Source: Planktothrix paucivesiculata PCC 9631
GTDB taxonomy: Bacteria > Cyanobacteriota > Cyanobacteriia > Cyanobacteriales > Microcoleaceae
NCBI RefSeq assembly: GCF_900009265.2
Contig: NZ_LR735002.1
Span: forward strand, 76,632 to 140,631
DNA: 64,000 nt
Reading direction: 5' to 3'
Shown here: positions 39,765 through 47,521 of the stretch, in pieces
Numbering within the stretch: the first letter of the stretch is position 1
How the letters are laid out: every line of letters begins with the position of its first letter
Notes under the pieces: generated by a model
The model's database searches: none
What the model was told of the DNA's origin: nothing
The model's input: only the letters and a program-made list of their open reading frames with translations
Program-made: the position numbers and the translations under genes

Positions 39765-40035
39765 GCTGGTAAAGACTCCCTCTATATAAGGGTTTAAGCT
39801 GGTACACTACCCCCTAACAAGCTGGTAACTAACCTGGTAAAGCTGGTAAAAAAATAAATTTAACTAAAATAGCTGTGTAGGCTGTGTAAGGAAATTGAAA
39901 GTATTGATATATAAGGGTTAGAGGTTTACACAACCCCCTTACACAACCTTACACAACCACCCTTAGCAGTTTTATCCTAAATAGCTTGTAACCATTACCC
40001 CATAAGCATTACAACACTTACACAGCCTACACGGT
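39765..40035. repeat. Iteron-like repeat cluster, candidate replication origin
   Basis: Five GCTGGTA-type units (39765, 39798, 39821, 39833, 39842) are followed by two tandem 9-mers GCTGTGTAG/GCTGTGTAA (39872-39889), three TTACACAACC units (39926, 39939, 39949) and a TTACACAGCCTACACGG pair (40018-40034). GCTGTGTAA is the complement of TTACACAGC, so both orientations of one motif are present. A second cluster with an identical 18-base stretch lies inside the VapE gene. Confidence 0.7.
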
Positions 40036-40052
40036 GAAAATAATCAAAAAAT

Positions 40053-40081
40053 AACCCCTGATAGATAGTTAGTCAGGGGTT
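40053..40081 (-). terminator. Terminator of the XRE regulator gene
   Basis: AACCCCTGA (40053-40061) pairs with TCAGGGGTT (40073-40081). On the minus strand it is followed by ATTTTTTG; on the plus strand by TTTAATG. Confidence 0.75.
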
Positions 40082-40106
40082 TTAATGTTTGGGGGGTGAT
40101 GGTGGG

Positions 40107-40319
40107 TTAGTCTACTTGCTCTACCCATTCTAATAACTCGCTAGGTTGGACTCTGTATCTATCACAGATTCTACTTAACACGGATGACGAGGGTAGCTGT
40201 TCTGGGTTGTTGTACAGATCGTAAGCTGTTTTAGGAGCAAGCCCTACGTCCTTCCAGAGTCGGTAAGGGGTAATCTCCCTGTTATCACAAAAATGTTTGA
40301 TTTTATTTATCACTGCCAT
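40107..40319 (-). CDS. XRE/Cro-type helix-turn-helix regulator
   Basis: 70 aa consisting of one HTH domain: ITPYRLWKDVGLAPKTAYDL with recognition helix PKTAYDLYNN, then SVLSRICDRYRVQPSELLEW, the classic C-terminal helices of the Cro/C1 family. It is minus-strand and divergent from the 40549 gene cluster, which is the position of a phage-like repressor. A palindrome at 40358-40371 lies in its promoter. It is the most likely binder of the repeated operator-like motif. Confidence 0.85.
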   Translation of the reverse strand: MAVINKIKHFCDNREITPYRLWKDVGLAPKTAYDLYNNPEQLPSSSVLSRICDRYRVQPSELLEWVEQVD

Positions 40320-40357
40320 ACCTCAACTTTACCATTAACAGTATCCTAGCAGTTATT

Positions 40358-40371
40358 ACTATATATATAGT
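40358..40371. promoter_or_regulatory. 14-bp palindrome upstream of the XRE gene
   Basis: ACTATATATATAGT, a perfect palindrome 39 bases upstream of the regulator start. It could be an autoregulatory operator or the -10 region. Confidence 0.4.
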
Positions 40372-40477
40372 AGTTATATCTAATTAGTATTACTTATCCG
40401 ATAGCAGTAGGTAATAAGTATATTGTATTAATAAAGATAGCATTAATATTCAAATAGTAGTAATCTGTTAATAAATA

Positions 40478-40516
40478 ACCCACTGGCGAAAAGTTTGGCG
40501 ACCGACACCAGTGGGT
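40478..40516 (+). promoter_or_regulatory. Leader hairpin upstream of 40549
   Basis: ACCCACTGG (40478-40486) and CCAGTGGGT (40508-40516) form a perfect 9-bp stem with a 21-base loop, just before the AGGAG ribosome site of the next gene. It could control translation or mark a transcription start. Confidence 0.45.
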
Positions 40517-40548
40517 ACTCACCCCTAGTTATTAGGAGCATTTCAATT

Positions 40549-41253
40549 ATGACACTGACAGAACTTAAAGCTAAAGCTACTGAATTAGGGTTAACCCCTG
40601 ATGAAGTGCGTCAACACGGTAGCTTATCCAAAAAGGCAACCTGGGAGAGTGCTATTGATAATATTGAAACCGTTGAAGTTGAAACGGTAGAAAATATCGC
40701 TGTAACAGTCAATCAACCTACCGTTGAATATTTGCCCTTTGACAACCCTACCCATACCTTGATTGATGGGGAATGGGTGCTATGTTCTGAAACCGTTGAC
40801 CCTAGCAAACTCCCAGAACTTGCAGAAACCGATCCACGTTTTGAAGCGTGGCAACCTTGGATGATACCCGGCGCGAACTTTACCGGAGCATGGCAAGTTT
40901 ATGAAATTCTCTACTTTGATGTTTGGGGTAACTGCAACGCTAAAGGAGCCGATACCAAAGGATACTCGTTCCGAATTGAGAGTATCGTTAACACCGCAAC
41001 GGATGATTATGTCCAAAAGTCCGAACCCATCCCGCCGTTAACTCCCCTAGGTGAAGCTAACCAGTTATCCGATTGTCTTGAATCCGATACACCCATTCGT
41101 GATCAACTGCTTTTAAAGATGATGGACAAAGGCTTGTCATTGCCAGATTTAGAGGAACTTGAGAACGCGCCCTTGGATGAAGATACCGCCGTTGTTTTCT
41201 TAACTCTATTAGAAGAAAGTGATCGGATGTTATCGGAGGCATTGGCACTATGA
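40549..41253 (+). CDS. Unknown 234-aa element protein with an N-terminal SAP-like segment
   Basis: Starts at ATG 40549 with AGGAG 10 bases upstream; an earlier TTG lies inside the leader hairpin. The first 35 residues (MTLTELKAKATELGLTPDEV) look like a SAP or Rho-N type helix-extension-helix, found in DNA/RNA-binding proteins. The middle contains a Trp-rich GEWVLCSETVDPSKLPELAE and WQPWMIPGANFTGAWQVYEI. No known enzyme motif. Its last codon overlaps ATG of the 36-aa gene (ATGA at 41250), so the two are coupled. Confidence 0.65.
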   Translation: MTLTELKAKATELGLTPDEVRQHGSLSKKATWESAIDNIETVEVETVENIAVTVNQPTVEYLPFDNPTHTLIDGEWVLCSETVDPSKLPELAETDPRFEAWQPWMIPGANFTGAWQVYEILYFDVWGNCNAKGADTKGYSFRIESIVNTATDDYVQKSEPIPPLTPLGEANQLSDCLESDTPIRDQLLLKMMDKGLSLPDLEELENAPLDEDTAVVFLTLLEESDRMLSEALAL

Positions 41254-41360
41254 AACCCACAGGGATAATTGATTATTTGTTCCCAGGTTTGTTGTACCTA
41301 CTTTGCTTCTTAGCAGGTTTCTATTTAGCAACTCACATCACTATCACAATATCGCTGTAA
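41250..41360 (+). CDS. 36-aa single-pass membrane protein
   Basis: ATG 41250 overlaps the stop of the previous gene (ATGA), with GGAGG about 10 bases upstream. Translation: MKPTGIIDYLFPGLLYLLCF then LAGFYLATHITITISL, i.e. one hydrophobic helix of about 20 residues. It is short but well supported by its start context. The function is unknown; small phage or plasmid membrane proteins of this kind can be lysis, exclusion or regulator peptides (inference). Confidence 0.5.
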   Translation: MKPTGIIDYLFPGLLYLLCFLAGFYLATHITITISL

Positions 41361-41369
41361 CACTGATTC
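41359..41369 (-). promoter_or_regulatory. Operator-like 11-mer upstream of 41386
   Basis: AACACTGATTC, the exact complement of GAATCAGTGTT found at 37994-38004 and 47522-47532. It lies 17 bases before the start of the next gene. Confidence 0.5.
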
Positions 41370-41385
41370 ATAAGGAGATTAAGCT

Positions 41386-41880
41386 GTGCTCGGATTCTTA
41401 CGCGGAGATGATTTAAAATCATCAACAATCGCACCCGTTGACGGTTCGCATAAAGGCATTGCTAAAGACAATGTTTTTAAACTTTCAGCTAGTAACGCAA
41501 TTACACCCGATAACCCACCGGAAACAATTTTTGACACTTATCGGACAATGCCAGTTTGTGACCGAGTGAGGGAGTTTACCCCAGAAGAAGCGGACGGCCT
41601 GAGCGAGTTAGCACGGGTCAAAAAACAGAATGCTAAGGCTACTAAAAAAGCAGCTGATCAGCATGAAATCATCCTTAACAGTGAGGCGAAAATCAACCGA
41701 CATGGGCAACGGATGATCCGTAATGAAGCTGAATTTGAGGTTAAAACTCAAGGCTATAAAGGCACAACCGCCAAAGCCTTGCAAGCAAAAAGACCGCGTT
41801 ATGCAGCTATGGGTAAAGGTTTAGAAAAGTCTGAACAGTTAGCTGACCAAGCAATCGCTAACTTAATGGCTCAATTGTAA
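41386..41880 (+). CDS. Unknown basic 164-aa element protein
   Basis: GTG start at 41386 supported by AAGGAGA at an 8-base spacing. Charged and helical, with a Lys/Ala-rich stretch (ARVKKQNAKATKKAADQHEI) and a basic region (KINRHGQRMIRNEAEFEVKT). No membrane segment or known motif. It could bind nucleic acid or act as an assembly or scaffolding protein. It sits in the middle of the plus-strand run 40549-43207. Confidence 0.6.
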   Translation: MLGFLRGDDLKSSTIAPVDGSHKGIAKDNVFKLSASNAITPDNPPETIFDTYRTMPVCDRVREFTPEEADGLSELARVKKQNAKATKKAADQHEIILNSEAKINRHGQRMIRNEAEFEVKTQGYKGTTAKALQAKRPRYAAMGKGLEKSEQLADQAIANLMAQL

Positions 41881-41883
41881 CTG

Positions 41884-41912
41884 TTTTACATTGTAGATTC
41901 TACGAAGTAAAA
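41884..41912. repeat. Second copy of the element-specific repeat
   Basis: TTTTACATTGTAGATTCTAC and the following GAAGTAAA resemble 36788-36816 closely, with both copies directly after a stop codon and able to fold. Confidence 0.6.
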
Positions 41913-41925
41913 CTCAAAAACATAA

Positions 41926-41951
41926 ACCCGTCCTTTCATGCCGGGACGGGT
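41926..41951 (+). terminator. Hairpin ACCCGTCC/GGACGGGT
   Basis: An 8-bp perfect stem with a 10-base loop between the 41386 and 41998 genes. There is no long U-tract; it may attenuate or stabilise the transcript. An apparent ATG at 41938 lies in its loop. Confidence 0.5.
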
Positions 41952-41997
41952 CAAATCAAAATGTACAACTACTGCACTAACTAAAAAGAATTGTAAC

Positions 41998-42264
41998 ATG
42001 ATTGTAACACAAATTGAAAGACGCAAAATTGAGTTTTTCGTGTCAACAGATATCCCATTACCTGAATATTGTATCGGTCAACTGGTAGAGGTTTTTTCAT
42101 CAGTTAGCTGGGATAACCCTAGTGAAAAGCGTTGGTTCCCAGCAAGGGTGACAGGCATGGAACACAGCCACAGCAAGTGGAGTTATCAAGTTCAATTCCT
42201 AAACTGTAGCGGTCAAGGTATTGAATGGGTCAACCCTCAAGATATGTGGCTATTAGAACCTTAA
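41998..42264 (+). CDS. Small SH3-like protein, 88 aa
   Basis: From ATG 41998 (MIVTQIERRKIEFFV). The region CIGQLVEVFSSVSW and KRWFPARVTGMEHSHSKWSY, then YQVQFLNCSGQGIEWVNPQD, resembles Tudor/KOW-like beta barrels. The C-terminal end of the VapE protein (VGDKVIEVFQQTVDGYKWFG, YKVRWDNAHTTG) has the same pattern, so both may bind the same partner. No recognisable enzyme motif. Confidence 0.6.
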   Translation: MIVTQIERRKIEFFVSTDIPLPEYCIGQLVEVFSSVSWDNPSEKRWFPARVTGMEHSHSKWSYQVQFLNCSGQGIEWVNPQDMWLLEP

Positions 42265-42269
42265 CCAAA

Positions 42270-42536
42270 ATGATCCAATTTTATCGCGTTGTCGGGTTCT
42301 TTTTATTGGTAGCTAGTGGTGCAAGTTTAGTTAGTTTACTGGCATTATTAATTACTCAATTGAGAGAACTCTTTTTTATTATTTCCTTACTGTGTTCTAT
42401 TGGTTTAGGAATCGCAGGAACGGTTATCTATTACCGTAAAACCGATGATAAAGAATGGGTCTTGGGTTTAGTTTTTATTATCGGTTTAGCTACCGCCTTA
42501 TCATTAGGGGGTGTCATTCAATGGGTTACTCAGTAA
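42270..42536 (+). CDS. Small membrane protein, 88 aa
   Basis: From ATG 42270, with three hydrophobic segments: VVGFFLLVASGASLVSLLAL, FFIISLLCSIGLGIAGTVIY and VLGLVFIIGLATALSLGGVI. There is a short charged loop (YYRKTDDKEW). It overlaps the next gene by 16 bases, so the two are coupled and perhaps form one complex. Confidence 0.65.
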   Translation: MIQFYRVVGFFLLVASGASLVSLLALLITQLRELFFIISLLCSIGLGIAGTVIYYRKTDDKEWVLGLVFIIGLATALSLGGVIQWVTQ

Positions 42537-43207
42537 TCAATCCATCTAGTAACGTAGAAGCAATTAAACAGAACTGGAAAACCCATCACTTAATTAACAT
42601 TTTCCTGTTAACTACCTCACTCCCATTCTGGATTGCTACCCCGTTTTTAACCCGCGACGTAAACGCTAACAATTGGCATAAGTTTTTTAGATTTACCTCT
42701 ATAACCTACGCAATTTTAGCGAGTGGCACATCACTCTACTTAACAACAAAGTTAGGAGAAATTAAGCCTAAAATTGACGCGATTAAAAAACGTGAACAAG
42801 CCGAATTTAAACACAGTTTAGCTAGTGACTTATTCTTGGCACAGGGTACGAATACCGCTATCGCCCAATATTTACTCACTGAGCGGGGTACTTCCCTGAC
42901 TTCCCAAGGTGTAAGTGACCCGGAAGTGACACTAGAAGCCGATACTACCGTTTTTGATGAGGAAACTTCCCACACTTCCCAAACACCGGAAGTACCCACT
43001 TCCGACATTCCCGTAAGTGGAAGTAAACCGGAAACTGGGTTAAGTGTAGAAGCTGAAGAAATGTTTGAACTTGTAATTGATGCCTTAGAGGATGGTTACT
43101 CAGATACCAAAATAGTTGAGGAGTTAATGGGGTATAAAGGGAGAAGCTACAAAAAGGGTAAAAACGTATTAAACGAGATTAAACGTTTTATTGAGTTAAA
43201 CGATTAA
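42521..43207 (+). CDS. Membrane-anchored protein with a low-complexity linker, 228 aa
   Basis: From ATG 42521 (MGYSVINPSSNVEAIKQNW). Two membrane helices (INIFLLTTSLPFWIATPFL and SITYAILASGTSLYLTTKL) lead into a Thr/Ser/Pro-rich linker (TSHTSQTPEVPTSDIPVSGS) and a helical C-terminal domain (ALEDGYSDTKIVEELMGYKG) with an HTH-like pattern. The linker DNA holds repeated ACTTCCC/GGAAGT units. It may be a sensor or tether that links the membrane to DNA. It is cotranslated with the 42270 gene. Confidence 0.65.
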   Translation: MGYSVINPSSNVEAIKQNWKTHHLINIFLLTTSLPFWIATPFLTRDVNANNWHKFFRFTSITYAILASGTSLYLTTKLGEIKPKIDAIKKREQAEFKHSLASDLFLAQGTNTAIAQYLLTERGTSLTSQGVSDPEVTLEADTTVFDEETSHTSQTPEVPTSDIPVSGSKPETGLSVEAEEMFELVIDALEDGYSDTKIVEELMGYKGRSYKKGKNVLNEIKRFIELND

Positions 43208-43569
43208 TCATTTTTCGCGAAAAACCCGTTAATTAGTTTTTTACTCTAAATCAGTTATCAGTTTTTATTTGATTAAAAGTTAAAAGTGTACAGCAAGTGG
43301 AGTTAGCGAGAGTGTAATAGGAAACCTTAAAGGTTTCGTTTATCTTTCCCTAAACTTACACCCCCTAAAGTATTGATACAGAATGCCTAAACCCTAGGGT
43401 TTCCCTGTTCAAAAATAAATCTTTTTATTGTTGAAATTCTCTCGATAGTTGTGCTACTTTCAGAGAGTACCTTCTTACAAACGAAAAAGAGGCAACCCGT
43501 AAAAGCTACCTCTTTGAAGATATAAATAGAAATTCAAATAGATTAACCGTATAAAGGAATATTGATGAT
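43208..43569. other. 360-bp leader region of the VapE gene
   Basis: No credible gene. It contains several small stem-loops: GAAACC/GGTTTC (43321-43339), the palindrome AACCCTAGGGTT (43390-43401) and AAAGAGG/CCTCTTT (43486-43515). The last ends about 55 bases upstream of the gene start. It may be an attenuator or promoter region for replication functions. Confidence 0.5.
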
Positions 43570-45999
43570 ATGAACACCTCCACCAAGAATGTAAACAAAA
43601 CACCGATGAGTAGTGCTGATACAAATAATTATAGTACAACTCACCAAAAAGCACAACCTTTAGGGGAACTCAAAAAAAATACTCGGTTAACCGTTACCCA
43701 TTGGGACTACTTGGTTACAGAACGGGGTTTGCCGTTTGATTGGGTTATAGATAACTGCGAGTCAATGACTGCGGAGACCGCCACGGGGTATCTAGGATAT
43801 GCACCCCCATCTAACGGGATTATGATCCGTAGCAGTAACGGTCAATGGCAGTTTAAACCGGATAGCCCAAAGGTCACAACTAAAGATGATGGGACTAAAA
43901 AGGTTTTAAAATACTTAACCCCTAGGGAAGATCAAGGGTATGATGCAATGCTCCTAACTCATCCTGATTATTCCGATTACTGGACTAACCTTGATAAGTT
44001 GAAGGAACGGGCTTACAAGATAAACGGTGTACCCTGTATTGCTATAACAGAGGGTGCGTTTAAGGCAATGGTGGTAATGGATAACGGTATCCCCTGTGTG
44101 TCTGTGCTAGGGGTTGAAATGGGTTTAACTCCTAAGAAAAATGACCCGCAAGAGAAACGATATTTAGTTCACGCCCTAGAAAAATTCGCTAAAGCGGGTT
44201 TTGGGTTCTTAATGATGTTTGACGGTGATAGCGCTACGAATATAAATGTTAAAAATGCGCTAAAAAAACTCGGTCATCAACTAGGATTGTTTAATAATCC
44301 TGTTTATGTAGCTAGTTGGAATATGACAAGCGAAAAAGATAAGGGTGTAGATGATTACATCCTTAACCACGGGTTCCCACAATTCCAGAGCGAGGTTTTA
44401 TCAAAGGTTCAATCTTTTGCTGAATGGTTAACTAAGGTTGATCAGGAGTTTAAGGATAATGGGATTAATGCAGATGACTTACCTCAAAAAATAGGTAAAC
44501 TGGGAGCGCAACGCACACAATTAAAACTAGTTGTTGGCAATAGACTCCGGCACAACGAATTAACCAAGGAAATTGAATTAGATGGGATATCAATAGGGTC
44601 TGATGACTTTAAACTTGAGTTAGATGAAACCTTTGGGCTTGAGTTAAAATGTACCGAGAGAGACTTAAAAGCTATCGTCATTAAAACCGCAAAGGAGAAT
44701 AGTTATCACCCCGTTAGAGAATACCTTAGTCAATGCAATGAAAAGCATTCTGATACATCTATTCTTAACGGTTTTGCTAAACGGTATTTTGGAGTAAGTA
44801 ACCCGTTATATGAAACGTTTGTTAGAAAGTTTTTGACTGGTGCTGTGGCAAGGGTTTTTGAGCCGGGATGTAAACTAGATACCATGCTAGTTTTACAAGG
44901 GGAGCAGGGTGTCGGTAAGTCTAGTTTCTTCAAAACTTTGGCAATAAAAGACAACTGGTTTTGTGACAATATAAGTATTAAAGATAGGGACAAAGATGAA
45001 TTGTTAAAACTTCACCAAACATGGATAGCTGAAATTGCCGAATTAGATTATACATTCAGTAAGACAGATACAGGTAAAATCAAGTCATTTCTATCGACAT
45101 CATCCGACAAACTTAGAACACCTTACGCCGTCAAAACAGAGTCAATGCCTCGTATGTGTGCTATGGCAGGCACAACAAACAGCTTAGGGGTGCTTAATGA
45201 CCCGTCTGGTGCGCGGAGGTTTCATATAATTTCTGTTACTAAAGAAATCCCTATAGACTTACTAGAAAAAGAGTGTGACGCGATTTGGGGTGCTGCCGTA
45301 CAATGCTATAAAAACGGTGAACTTTGGTGGTTAAATCGTGAGGAGCAAAAACAATCTAATGTTAATAATGAAGCGTATTCAAGGGATTCTCCCTGGTTAG
45401 ATGACATTGAGAACTTCGTAGAAGACAAGATAAGTGTCGCTACCGATGATTTACTGAACGTGATGGGAGTTCAAAAAGACAACCTGAGTCAAACCAAGAG
45501 GGCTGAAATAGAGATAGCTGACATCATGCTAAAACTGAAATGGGTTAAAGCTCAAGGGATTAAAGATGACAACGGTATTCGTAGGCGTGGTTATAAGCGC
45601 CCTGTTGTAACGGTTCCCGATACGGAATCATCAGATACACAACCCCCTTACACGGCCCCCCCTAGTTGTGTAGATAGCTGTGTAAACTCAAACCCTGACA
45701 CAGAGGGGGATACACAGTTTACACGGCCTACACAGCAAAATTGTCAAACTTCAGAAAATGTAAAATCAGAACCCATACCGACACCAAAACCAGAAGGGTT
45801 TAAGGTTGGTGACAAGGTGATAGAGGTGTTTCAACAGACTGTTGACGGGTATAAGTGGTTTGGTGTCGTTGTCACGATAGAGGAACCCAGAAGGGGAGAC
45901 ATGGGGGGTATCTACAAAGTCAGATGGGATAACGCACATACTACCGGGTTAATGAGCGATGTGTATGAGCATCAGATAGAACCCTACCAAGGGCATTAA
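43570..45999 (+). CDS. TOPRIM/VapE-type primase-helicase, 809 aa
   Basis: The N-terminal half resembles DUF3854: ITEGAFKAMVVMDNG (TOPRIM acidic residue near 160), SVLGVEMG and MMFDGDSATNINVK (DGD near 218). The second half is VapE/D5-like: LQGEQGVGKSSFFKTLA (P-loop near 443-455), IAEIAELDYTF (Walker B), STSSDKLRTPYAVKTESMPR and AGTTNSLGVLNDPSGARRFH. A flexible linker (QPPYTAPPSCVDSCVNSNPD) joins a SH3-like end. The architecture is that of replication initiators of satellites and plasmids. It should unwind and prime at the element origin. ATG 43570 is supported by AAAGGAAT. Confidence 0.9.
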   Translation: MNTSTKNVNKTPMSSADTNNYSTTHQKAQPLGELKKNTRLTVTHWDYLVTERGLPFDWVIDNCESMTAETATGYLGYAPPSNGIMIRSSNGQWQFKPDSPKVTTKDDGTKKVLKYLTPREDQGYDAMLLTHPDYSDYWTNLDKLKERAYKINGVPCIAITEGAFKAMVVMDNGIPCVSVLGVEMGLTPKKNDPQEKRYLVHALEKFAKAGFGFLMMFDGDSATNINVKNALKKLGHQLGLFNNPVYVASWNMTSEKDKGVDDYILNHGFPQFQSEVLSKVQSFAEWLTKVDQEFKDNGINADDLPQKIGKLGAQRTQLKLVVGNRLRHNELTKEIELDGISIGSDDFKLELDETFGLELKCTERDLKAIVIKTAKENSYHPVREYLSQCNEKHSDTSILNGFAKRYFGVSNPLYETFVRKFLTGAVARVFEPGCKLDTMLVLQGEQGVGKSSFFKTLAIKDNWFCDNISIKDRDKDELLKLHQTWIAEIAELDYTFSKTDTGKIKSFLSTSSDKLRTPYAVKTESMPRMCAMAGTTNSLGVLNDPSGARRFHIISVTKEIPIDLLEKECDAIWGAAVQCYKNGELWWLNREEQKQSNVNNEAYSRDSPWLDDIENFVEDKISVATDDLLNVMGVQKDNLSQTKRAEIEIADIMLKLKWVKAQGIKDDNGIRRRGYKRPVVTVPDTESSDTQPPYTAPPSCVDSCVNSNPDTEGDTQFTRPTQQNCQTSENVKSEPIPTPKPEGFKVGDKVIEVFQQTVDGYKWFGVVVTIEEPRRGDMGGIYKVRWDNAHTTGLMSDVYEHQIEPYQGH
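45636..45736. repeat. Iteron-like cluster inside the VapE coding sequence
   Basis: TACACAACCCCCTTACAC at 45636-45653 is identical to 39927-39944. GTTGTGTAG (45665), GCTGTGTAA (45677), GATACACAG and TTACACGGCCTACACAGC (45719-45736) follow. The DNA codes for a low-complexity linker, which could tolerate such repeats. Confidence 0.7.
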
Positions 46000-46006
46000 C
46001 AAAACT

Positions 46007-46023
46007 AGGGGGATAATCCCCCT
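46007..46023. terminator. Hairpin between convergent VapE and integrase genes
   Basis: AGGGGG and CCCCCT enclose ATAAT. It is followed by TATGAAACGGTGTTACACTG, which contains the operator-like motif again (46032-46043). Confidence 0.5.
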
Positions 46024-46030
46024 TATGAAA

Positions 46031-46043
46031 CGGTGTTACACTG
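46031..46043. promoter_or_regulatory. Operator-like palindrome between VapE and integrase
   Basis: CGGTGTTACACTG differs at one base from the palindrome at 37998-38010. It is in a convergent intergenic space, so it is not at a promoter of either flanking gene. Confidence 0.4.
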
Positions 46044-46057
46044 TTAAAACTACTCTA

Positions 46058-47464
46058 TCAGCAATTTTGATAGATAATCCTTAAAATATTATCAATATCA
46101 GTTAAACTAAAATTATTGTCAATTAACCGTTGTTTGGCTGTATCTATATCTAACGGTTGTTTTTTTGTTGAATTATTAATAATATCTAATTCAGTTTTTA
46201 AGTTTCTACGCTTCTTATATGTACCTGTATTCGTGGTTTCACTGTGTCCCATTAAACGCGATCTGATAGTAGTATTAATCCCACACATCTCTAATAATTG
46301 ATTGTATAAATGTCTGAAAGCATATTTTTGAGTTATCGGACAATTATAACTATTCATACGTTTACTGAAGTTTAAATCAAAACCATTGGTTATAGTTTCG
46401 GGTTTACTATCTTTTTTAGGGTTATAAATCGGTAATAACGGATCACGTATTTTTAAATCATCCCAGAGGTATTTTAACGGTACTGGGTTAATGACTCTTA
46501 ATCCTGTTTTAGTGCTAGTTCCAAAGTAAGTAAACTCACCGATTACCAAAGTACACTCAGGGTTATTGATTTTATCAGTTATCGGGTGAACCGTTACATT
46601 ATCTTTAGTGTATGATTTATCTAAATTTAAACTAGCTGCAATCTCAGAGGGTCGTAAACCGTATAGTACGCACATAGCAGAAACCCACAACCAAGATCGC
46701 TTAGGGAGTATCCGATCCTCTCTCTCTAATAATTCAATACTTTTATACGCTTCTTTATACCAGATCAAAAAATCATCTAAGCTGATAGATTGTTTTTCAT
46801 TAAAAATTGTTTGCTGCGAATTAACGTTTTTAATCTGTTTAATTAATTTAGTATTATTCGGGGTTAACTCAGCAATAGCTAACATTACCGACTTAACATC
46901 TTTATACGACTTAGTACCTACAATGAAACTATCCCAAACTGTTTTTATCTCATCCCAAGTAGGGTAACTATCCCAAGCGGTAAACCGATGAAATACCACA
47001 CCATAGACACGGTTAAAGCTACTCCAATCATTTACACCACCGGGCGTGTTTTGATCCTCCGTGCGTTGTCTACCAGTGTTTCTATGCTTACCTTTAAAAT
47101 AGTTGTCTTTAATAATCTCGAATATTTGCTTGTAAGTTAGCCTATCACTCTCTAAAGTATTACTTTTAACCTTTATATTGTCGTCATACCAAGCCCAGAA
47201 GTCTGATGATGTATTGTAGCGTTTTAACGCTTCTGATACCTTATAGGCTTTATCAAGTGCGTCCAGCAATCCCCTTCGAGTAAATTGTAAGGATAACCCT
47301 TTAGTTGTACGATTCCCGGTGTCAGGGTTAACGAATTGCAAAGATAGTGTTTTTCCGTTTTCTAGTTTAATCCTTACACCTTTGGGACATTGTTTCTGGG
47401 TACGCTTTAAATCTAGGAGCAAATCGGAATACTCATCATACACACCGCCAGAATTGTCACTCAT
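46058..47464 (-). CDS. Tyrosine recombinase (integrase)
   Basis: 468 aa. Catalytic residues can be placed: Arg271 (YGLRPSEIA), Lys319 (STKTGLRV), Arg384 and His385 (KYAFRHLYNQLL), His407 (LMGHSETT) and Tyr416 (NTGTYKKRR). The long N-terminal part (about 230 residues) has SAM-like core-binding and extra segments, probably an arm-binding domain. It faces left with its start 83 bases from attR. Candidate arm-type sites and a copy of GAATCAGTGTT lie between its start and attR, so its promoter may be repressed. Confidence 0.93.
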   Translation of the reverse strand: MSDNSGGVYDEYSDLLLDLKRTQKQCPKGVRIKLENGKTLSLQFVNPDTGNRTTKGLSLQFTRRGLLDALDKAYKVSEALKRYNTSSDFWAWYDDNIKVKSNTLESDRLTYKQIFEIIKDNYFKGKHRNTGRQRTEDQNTPGGVNDWSSFNRVYGVVFHRFTAWDSYPTWDEIKTVWDSFIVGTKSYKDVKSVMLAIAELTPNNTKLIKQIKNVNSQQTIFNEKQSISLDDFLIWYKEAYKSIELLEREDRILPKRSWLWVSAMCVLYGLRPSEIAASLNLDKSYTKDNVTVHPITDKINNPECTLVIGEFTYFGTSTKTGLRVINPVPLKYLWDDLKIRDPLLPIYNPKKDSKPETITNGFDLNFSKRMNSYNCPITQKYAFRHLYNQLLEMCGINTTIRSRLMGHSETTNTGTYKKRRNLKTELDIINNSTKKQPLDIDTAKQRLIDNNFSLTDIDNILRIIYQNC

Positions 47465-47467
47465 TAT

Positions 47468-47506
47468 TCACTCAATCCTTATATTCGGGTTAGGTATATT
47501 GAGTGA
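47468..47506. promoter_or_regulatory. Candidate arm-type integrase sites, right end
   Basis: TCACTCAAT at 47468-47476 and its complement ATTGAGTGA at 47498-47506 form an inverted pair. They lie directly upstream of the integrase start and mirror the two direct copies at 36305-36324. Confidence 0.6.
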
Positions 47507-47521
47507 TAGCGATCAACGACA

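Noticed and set aside
39765-40035. CRISPR array
   Set aside because: Units are 7-10 bases, irregularly spaced and in both orientations; there are no 30-base spacers and no cas genes.
41938-41997. Earlier start for the SH3-like gene
   Set aside because: That ATG is in the loop of a hairpin and the added codons look non-coding; ATG 41998 is preferred.
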